Below are positions 58,890 through 64,000 of a stretch of 64,000 bases of DNA, one piece after another. A program made the translations under genes and the position numbers. Source of the DNA: Microbacterium azadirachtae (GTDB lineage: Bacteria > Actinomycetota > Actinomycetes > Actinomycetales > Microbacteriaceae); contig NZ_JYIX01000024.1 of NCBI RefSeq assembly GCF_000956505.1, positions 1 through 64,000 of the forward strand, read 5' to 3'. A model generated the notes under the pieces. It worked only from the letters and a program-made list of their open reading frames with translations. It was not told the DNA's origin and searched no databases. Each line of letters starts with the position of its first letter. The first letter of the stretch is position 1.

Positions 58890-59696
58890 GTGAGATCCCC
58901 GATGAGTCCCGACCATCCGCTGCAGCAGGACTACGAGGTGCGCTTCGACTGGGCGCGCGAGGGCCTGCGCTCGATCGCGCAGGGGGCGGGCGTCATCGTC
59001 GTGATCGACGCGATCTCGTTCACGACGACCGTGGAGCGGGCCGTGACCGAGGGCCTCGAGGTGCAGCCGTTCCCTGGCACGCGCGTCGAGGCCGAGCGGA
59101 TCTCCGCCGAGCACGGCTTCGGCGAGGCTCTTCTTGCGGGACCGCGCGGAGGGCCGGGGGTGACCTTGTCGCCGTCGAGCCTGACCGCCGAGAACGTCGC
59201 GGCCTTCGGCGCGACCAGGGCCGTGGTGCCGTCGTTCAACGGATCCCGGCTGTCCGCTGCCGCCGCGCGATTCGGCGTGCCGGTCCTCGCCGCGTCGTTG
59301 CGGAACCGCTCCGCCGTCGCGCAGTGGATCCTCCACCACCAGCACGCTGTCGGACACCGCGTGAAGGTCGCTGTGGTCGCGGGCGGCGAGGTGCGCGACG
59401 ACGAGACCGTGCGGTTCTCCGTCGAGGACCTGCTCGCCGCGGGCGCTGTCATCGACGCCCTCGGCGCGCTCGGCATCGACGCCTGCTCGCCCGAAGCCGC
59501 CGCGGCCTGCGCCGCCTACACGGGCCTTGCCCGGGCGACCCGGCACCTGTTCACGGCATCGTCGAGCGGTGTGGAACTGCGTGAAGAGGGGCAGGGCGCG
59601 GACGTCGAGCTCGCCGCCCAGACCGACGTGTCCTCGACCGTGCCGGTGCTCGTGGACGGCGTGTACCGGGTGGCGGATCCAGGCACCCGCAGCTGA
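58890..59696 (+). CDS. 2-phosphosulfolactate phosphatase (ComB) family protein
   Basis: 268 residues from GTG 58890; ATG 58902 is the alternative. There is no SD; instead TACCAT (58878-58883) lies six bases before GTG, as in a leaderless mRNA. ComB-family fold: VIVVIDAISFTTTVERAVTEG, GEALLAGPRGG, VVPSFNGSRLSAAAA, VAVVAGGEV. In methanogens the family makes sulfolactate for coenzyme M; in actinobacteria the substrate is unknown, so I give no symbol. Confidence 0.82.
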   Translation: MRSPMSPDHPLQQDYEVRFDWAREGLRSIAQGAGVIVVIDAISFTTTVERAVTEGLEVQPFPGTRVEAERISAEHGFGEALLAGPRGGPGVTLSPSSLTAENVAAFGATRAVVPSFNGSRLSAAAARFGVPVLAASLRNRSAVAQWILHHQHAVGHRVKVAVVAGGEVRDDETVRFSVEDLLAAGAVIDALGALGIDACSPEAAAACAAYTGLARATRHLFTASSSGVELREEGQGADVELAAQTDVSSTVPVLVDGVYRVADPGTRS

Positions 59697-59717
59697 CGAA
59701 CCGGCGGGCCCGGCCCG

Positions 59718-60368
59718 TCAGGCGCTCAGTGCGTCCACCAGCCGCTCCTCGGCGGAGCCGAGGTGCTCGTGCAGGAGCCGAGAGGCGAGATCTCCGCCAT
59801 GGTTGCGCACGGCGTCCAGGATCGCGCGGTGCTGCGCCGCGATGTCATGGGCGTCGAGCAGGCGGCGGTCCTGCACCTGGGCCATGCAGAGGCGCGTCTC
59901 ATCCAGCAGGGTGCGGTACATGCGGGAGGTGCGTTCGCTCTCGATCCCATCGATGAGCGCGGTGTGGAAGCGGATGTCCGGATCGACGGTCGCGGCATCC
60001 GGTCCCGGGGGCAGCGCGCTGATCTCGTCGTTCGCGGCGACGGCTGCCGCGGGGATGCGCGCGTCGACCGCAAGCTCTCGCAGCGCCATGCTCTCCATGC
60101 GCGCGCGGGTGCGATAGACGTCGCGCACCATGCGCGCGTCGATCGCGGCCACACGGGCACTGCGGTGCGCGGTCCGCACGAGCAGTCCGCTCGCGACGAG
60201 CTGCTCGATGGCCGCTTTGGCGCTCGGGCGGGCGATGCCGAACTCCGCGGCCACCCAGGCCTCGGTGACCGCGGCGTCGCCGGCGAGCGTCCCGTCCAGG
60301 ATCCGTGCGCGCAGCACCCGACTCGTCGCTTCGACGACGCCGACGATGTCCAGGGCGCTGTTGATCAT
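59718..60368 (-). CDS. GntR/FadR-type regulator
   Basis: 216 residues from ATG 60368. N-terminal winged HTH VLRARILDGTLAGDAAVTEAWVAAEFGIARPSAKAAIEQLVASGLLVR and C-terminal FCD helical domain with metal-binding style HTALIDGIESERTSRMYRTLLDETR and HRAILDAVRNHGGDLASRLLHEHL. Divergent from the dehydrogenase gene (79 bp), so it very likely controls it. Confidence 0.9.
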   Translation of the reverse strand: MINSALDIVGVVEATSRVLRARILDGTLAGDAAVTEAWVAAEFGIARPSAKAAIEQLVASGLLVRTAHRSARVAAIDARMVRDVYRTRARMESMALRELAVDARIPAAAVAANDEISALPPGPDAATVDPDIRFHTALIDGIESERTSRMYRTLLDETRLCMAQVQDRRLLDAHDIAAQHRAILDAVRNHGGDLASRLLHEHLGSAEERLVDALSA

Positions 60369-60446
60369 GGCAACAGCGTAGAAGATGTGAACACGATCGG
60401 TATGCTTGTCTGACAATCTTGATCGCGCTGTCGCGAGGAGTTCCGC

Positions 60447-63311
60447 ATGTCCGCCACCCTGACCTCGCCGCTGGACGAGGCCGCCCTCGGCCCCGGTGTC
60501 CGGGTCGCCTCGCGCACGATCGACCGGTTCGCCCGGGCGCACGACGCCTCGCACTACCTGCTCGTGCCGGACGCGGTGCTCGTCCCTCAGGACGCGGCGT
60601 CCGTCGCGCGAGTGTTCGACGCCGTGCGCGCGGCGGGCCGCACCCTGACCTTCCGCTCCGGCGGCACGAGCCTCAGCGGGCAGGGCGTGACCGGCGACGT
60701 CATGGTCGACACGCGCTCGGCGTTCCGCGGCATCAGCGTGAGCGCCGACGGGAGTTCCGTCGCCGCTCAGCCCGGCGCGACCGTGCGTCAGGTGAACACG
60801 CGACTGGCGCGGTTCGGGCGCAAGCTCGGGCCGGATCCGGCGAGCGAGATCGCCTGCACGATCGGCGGCGTGGTCGCGGACAACTCGAGCGGTATGGCCT
60901 GCGGCATCGTCGAGAACTCCTACCGCACGATCGAGTCGATGCTGCTGGTGCTGCCGAGCGGCACGACCCTCGACACCGCGGCACCCGATGCCCTCGCTCA
61001 GCTGCGGGACCGGGAGCCCGAGATCGCCCAGGGGCTGCAGCACTTGTGCGATCGCCTCCGCGGCGACCCCGCGCTCAGCGCCGAGGTCGCGCGCCAGTTC
61101 TCGATGAAGAACACCATGGGTTACGGCATCAACTCCTTGCTCGATTTCGACGATCCGGTGCGGATCCTGGAGCACCTCGTGATCGGATCCGAGGGGACGC
61201 TCGCGTTCGTCGCAGAGGCGCGGTTCCGCACGATCCCGATCCAGCCCGCGATCTCGACCGGGCTGCTCGTGTTCGACACGCTGTCCGACGCGATGGCGGC
61301 GCTGCCCGGTCTGACCGCGCTCGGGCTCGCCACGATCGAGCTCATGGACGCGGCCTCGCTGCGCGTCGCGCAGGGGCTCAGCACGGTTCCCGACGCGATC
61401 GCCGGGATCGACGTGCAGGGGCACGCGGCGCTGCTCGTCGAGGTGCATGCCGCGGATGCCGACGCACTCGCCGAGGGCAAGGCGGCCACGCTCGCGCACG
61501 TCGCGTCCCTGCCGCTCACGACGCCGGCGCGGATGACCGAGGATCCGGCCGAGCGCGGCGAGCTCTGGACCGTCCGCAAGGGGCTGTACACCGCGGTCGC
61601 GGGAGCCCGCCCGTCGGGCACGACGGCGCTGCTCGAGGACATCGCGGTGCCGGTCGAGCGCCTGCTCGGCGTGTGCGAGGGGCTCACGGCGCTGTTCGAG
61701 AAGCACCACTACGAGGGGTGCGTGATCTTCGGGCACGCGAAGGACGGCAACGTGCACTTCCTCGTCAACGAGCGCTTCGACGATCCGGAGGCGCTGCGCC
61801 GCTACGAGGCCTTCACCGAGGACCTCGTCGAGCTCGTGCTCGCCCAGGGCGGGACGCTCAAGGCCGAGCACGGCACGGGCCGCATCATGGCGCCGTTCGT
61901 GCGGCGGCAGTACGGCGACGTGCTGACCGACATGATGTGGGAGATCAAGGGGCTCGTCGACCCGGACGGGATCCTCAACCCCGGCGTCGTGCTGTCGGAT
62001 GACGCGAGTTCGTACCTCGCCGACCTCAAGCTCGTGCCGACGGTCGAGGGCGAGGTCGACCGCTGCGTCGAGTGCGGGTACTGCGAGCCGACCTGCCCCA
62101 GCAAGGACGTCACGCTCACCCCGCGGCAGCGCATCGTGCTGCGCCGCGACATGACGGCCGCGCTTCATCGCGGCGAGGTCGAGGTGGCCGCCGAGATCGC
62201 GCGGGACTACGACTACGACGCCGTGCAGACCTGCGCCGTCGACGGCATGTGCGGGGTCGCGTGTCCCGTCGACATCAACACGGGAGATCTCGTGCGCCGC
62301 CTGCGCGCCGAGGAGGCCGGCCGGCTCGAGCAGGGCGTGTGGAACGTCGCGGCGAAGGGCTGGGGCGCGATCACCCGTGGTGGCGGTCTGGCGCTGAACG
62401 TCGCCCAAGCGCTGCCGGCGCCCCTCGTGACGGGCGCGACCAAGGTCGCCCGAGCCGTGCTCGGCGCCGACACGGTGCCGCTGTACGACGCCCGCCTCCC
62501 CGGAGGGGGCACGCGCGCGCCGCAGGCCCAGAGCCCCGTCGATGCGCAGGCCGTGCTGTTCGGATCCTGTATCGGGACGATGTTCGGGCCCGAACCCCGG
62601 TCCCTGAGCGAGCGGAGCGAGACGAAGGGCGGCGAGGGTTCCAGGGAGGCCGTGCGGCTGCTGCTGGAGCGGGCCGGGATCTCGTACAGCGTGCCGCCGG
62701 ATGCGGGCGGGCTCTGCTGCGGCACCCCGTGGAAGTCGAAGGGGCAGCTCGACGGCTACACCACGATGACCGAGCGCGTGCTGCCCGCACTGTGGCGGGC
62801 GAGCCACGAGGGCGCGCTGCCCGTGGTCTGCGATGCCGCATCGTGCACCGAGGGACTGCACGTCATGCTCGCGAAGGCCGTCGCGGAGCGCCCGGAGTAC
62901 GCCGCACTGCGGATCGAGGATGCGACGACCTTCCTCGCACGGGAGGCGCTGCCGAAGCTGACCGTGCGGGAGCGCATCGGATCGGTCGCGGTGCACCCGA
63001 CATGCTCGACGACGCAGCTCGGCGCGAACGACGCCCTGCGCGCGCTCGCCGCAGCCGTCGCCGATGAGGTGTACGTGCCCGAGGGATGGGGCTGCTGCGC
63101 CTTCGCGGGCGACCGCGGCATGCTGCACCCGGAGCTGACCGCGAGCGCGACCGCGGTCGAGGCGGCCGAGGTCGCCGCGGCCGCCGTCGACCACGGCGGC
63201 TTCGACGCCTACGTCTCGGCGAACCGCACGTGCGAGCTCGGCATGAGCCGCGCGACCGGTCAGCCGTACCGGCACGTGGTCGAGGTGCTCGAGGAGCTGA
63301 CCAGGCTCTGA
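60447..63311 (+). CDS. FAD- and Fe-S-binding D-2-hydroxyacid (D-lactate type) dehydrogenase
   Basis: 954 residues. FAD_binding_4 domain (~40-180: RTLTFRSGGTSLSGQGVTGDV, IGGVVADNSSGMACG), C-terminal oxidase cap (~270-520), then two 4Fe-4S motifs, CVECGYCEPTCP near residue 540 and CAVDGMCGVACPVDINTG near 595, and two CCG cysteine domains as in GlpC (CCGTPWKSKG, CCAFAGDRG). The layout is that of Dld/YdiJ-type D-lactate or D-2-hydroxyglutarate dehydrogenases feeding the quinone pool. Residues ~719-728 (SLSERSETKG) are encoded by a repeat element inside the gene, not by family sequence. Controlled probably by the divergent GntR gene. Confidence 0.9.
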   Translation: MSATLTSPLDEAALGPGVRVASRTIDRFARAHDASHYLLVPDAVLVPQDAASVARVFDAVRAAGRTLTFRSGGTSLSGQGVTGDVMVDTRSAFRGISVSADGSSVAAQPGATVRQVNTRLARFGRKLGPDPASEIACTIGGVVADNSSGMACGIVENSYRTIESMLLVLPSGTTLDTAAPDALAQLRDREPEIAQGLQHLCDRLRGDPALSAEVARQFSMKNTMGYGINSLLDFDDPVRILEHLVIGSEGTLAFVAEARFRTIPIQPAISTGLLVFDTLSDAMAALPGLTALGLATIELMDAASLRVAQGLSTVPDAIAGIDVQGHAALLVEVHAADADALAEGKAATLAHVASLPLTTPARMTEDPAERGELWTVRKGLYTAVAGARPSGTTALLEDIAVPVERLLGVCEGLTALFEKHHYEGCVIFGHAKDGNVHFLVNERFDDPEALRRYEAFTEDLVELVLAQGGTLKAEHGTGRIMAPFVRRQYGDVLTDMMWEIKGLVDPDGILNPGVVLSDDASSYLADLKLVPTVEGEVDRCVECGYCEPTCPSKDVTLTPRQRIVLRRDMTAALHRGEVEVAAEIARDYDYDAVQTCAVDGMCGVACPVDINTGDLVRRLRAEEAGRLEQGVWNVAAKGWGAITRGGGLALNVAQALPAPLVTGATKVARAVLGADTVPLYDARLPGGGTRAPQAQSPVDAQAVLFGSCIGTMFGPEPRSLSERSETKGGEGSREAVRLLLERAGISYSVPPDAGGLCCGTPWKSKGQLDGYTTMTERVLPALWRASHEGALPVVCDAASCTEGLHVMLAKAVAERPEYAALRIEDATTFLAREALPKLTVRERIGSVAVHPTCSTTQLGANDALRALAAAVADEVYVPEGWGCCAFAGDRGMLHPELTASATAVEAAEVAAAAVDHGGFDAYVSANRTCELGMSRATGQPYRHVVEVLEELTRL
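62602..62629. repeat. short GAGCGAGC-rich repeat inserted in-frame in the dehydrogenase gene
   Basis: 28 bases with the core GAGCGAGCGGAGCGAGACG between CCCT and AGGG ends. It adds ~10 residues (SLSERSETKG) in a loop between the Cys domains, while the frame stays open. I recall similar elements as intergenic repeats in Microbacteriaceae; that comparison is from memory. Confidence 0.55.
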
Positions 63312-63354
63312 TCCGGGCCGGGCGGCCCGGATCAGGCGTTCGGGTCGGATCCTG

Positions 63355-64000
63355 TCATGCGCCCAGCTGCGTGCCGCTGCAGTCGAGCCCACGATAGATG
63401 CGGGGCGCGCCGTCGAGCGTGAGGGCCACGGTCCCCGCGCCGGAGGCGAGGGCCGTCTCCTGTCCGATGCAGTCGATCCGGGTCACGCTCATGCCCGTGG
63501 CCGGAACGACGAGCGTCGTCTTGGTCGGCCACGGATCCAGCCAGAGCTCGGGCGCCGGGAAGGTGCTCCCCGCGGGGTCGTGATCGGCATTGAGGATGTA
63601 ACCGTCCGCGCGGTTCCACAGCACCGCGAACCCGCCGTCCGGCGCGTCGAAGAGCAAGCCCTTGTTGTGGTCGTCGGCGAAGTCGAGCCAGCGGACGAAG
63701 GTGGCGCGGTCGAGCAGTCGTGCCGCGTTCGCGTAGGCGAGCAGGGACGGCTTCGCGCTGGTGTCGCGGTTCATCAGGCCGTAGTGGTATTCGGCGTCCG
63801 CGGGGTTCGCGACCTGCGGATTGCCGAGGACGCTGTCGTGGAACTGGTACCAGCACACGCAGCGGACGCCTTCCGCCTTCGCGAGGGCGAGGCTCAGGAA
63901 CACGTTCTCCGCGGCATGCCGGTAGGTGTCGTACCACCAGGCGTTGGGCTTGGTGCAGGCGTACGCCTCCGTCATCCAGATCTCCTTCGGCCCGTACTGC
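63355..64000 (-). CDS. glycoside-hydrolase-like protein, N terminus outside window
   Basis: The frame is open to the right edge on the minus strand, so at least the N-terminal part is missing. The visible part starts YGPKEIWMTEAY, the place of the catalytic nucleophile Glu in GH-A clan TIM barrels. It continues with YRHAAENVFLSLALAKAEGVRCVCWYQFHDS (last barrel strands) and ends in a beta-sandwich-like domain (GGFAVLWNRADGYILNADHDPAG ... GTVALTLDGAPRIYRGL). Family number cannot be fixed from the fragment. Confidence 0.7.
   Translation of the reverse strand, partial: QYGPKEIWMTEAYACTKPNAWWYDTYRHAAENVFLSLALAKAEGVRCVCWYQFHDSVLGNPQVANPADAEYHYGLMNRDTSAKPSLLAYANAARLLDRATFVRWLDFADDHNKGLLFDAPDGGFAVLWNRADGYILNADHDPAGSTFPAPELWLDPWPTKTTLVVPATGMSVTRIDCIGQETALASGAGTVALTLDGAPRIYRGLDCSGTQLGA

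Noticed and set aside
59718..63392. 1224-codon minus-strand open frame across the dehydrogenase gene
   Set aside because: It is the antisense shadow of the well-supported 60447-63311 gene, caused by the high G+C content. Only its last 217 codons (60368-59718), the GntR regulator, show real protein motifs.

Overview
The window is G+C-rich, gene-dense actinobacterial DNA. GTG starts, four-base ATGA/GTGA overlaps, chaplin-like surface proteins, double-zeta-free transporters without their own ATPase and three DGPF/ECF and DUF-rich stress clusters all fit a Microbacteriaceae chromosome, most likely Microbacterium. The genus is inferred from gene style and protein wording; no 16S or other marker is present.

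Layout. 1-3.2 kb: exported repeat-rich surface proteins (a chaplin-like protein that runs off the left edge and a second secreted protein), a small membrane protein, and a leader with DnaA-box-like sites. 3.26-4.65 kb: dnaB. 4.65-15.2 kb: a roughly 10.5 kb defence island that lies exactly behind the dnaB stop codon. It holds a DUF726 hydrolase with zinc ribbons, then a tightly coupled operon hsdM-hsdS-hsdR-(ABC-type ATPase)-(DUF4435/TOPRIM). That is a type I restriction system joined to a pair resembling PARIS (AriA/AriB). The island is bounded by a 22-bp direct repeat (21/22 identical) of the dnaB 3' end, and no integrase is visible.

15.3-29.2 kb: a carbohydrate-use locus under one LacI-family repressor, with four copies of a CCGTAAsCGGTTACGG-type operator. 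It contains two TIM-barrel isomerase-like proteins, two Gfo/Idh/MocA oxidoreductases, a medium-chain dehydrogenase, a bicupin, a CUT1 ABC importer lacking an ATPase, a secreted right-handed beta-helix protein and a CE7 deacetylase. Together these suggest outside cleavage and import of a (probably acetylated) oligosaccharide, deacetylation inside the cell and oxidative rather than phosphorylative breakdown.

29.2-50 kb: mostly ordinary chromosomal genes: SDR and NTF2-like proteins, an exported metalloprotease operon, regulators (LuxR, XRE, tandem MerR, two ECF sigma factors), a Dyp peroxidase, hemerythrin, an orphan Imm5-like gene, and a DUF3018-MazF toxin-antitoxin pair. 50-64 kb: three paralogous serine beta-lactamase-like lipoproteins, a LuxR-type two-component system, a J-domain/NERD-like protein, a VOC protein, a ComB-like phosphatase, a GntR regulator divergent from a large FAD/Fe-S D-2-hydroxyacid dehydrogenase, and the C-terminal part of a glycoside-hydrolase-like protein cut by the right edge. 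GC-rich palindromic repeats occur in intergenic positions near 50.1 and 57 kb.

The most interesting part is the dnaB-associated island: a restriction system translationally coupled to an anti-restriction-sensing-type abortive module, plus an unstudied zinc-ribbon hydrolase.
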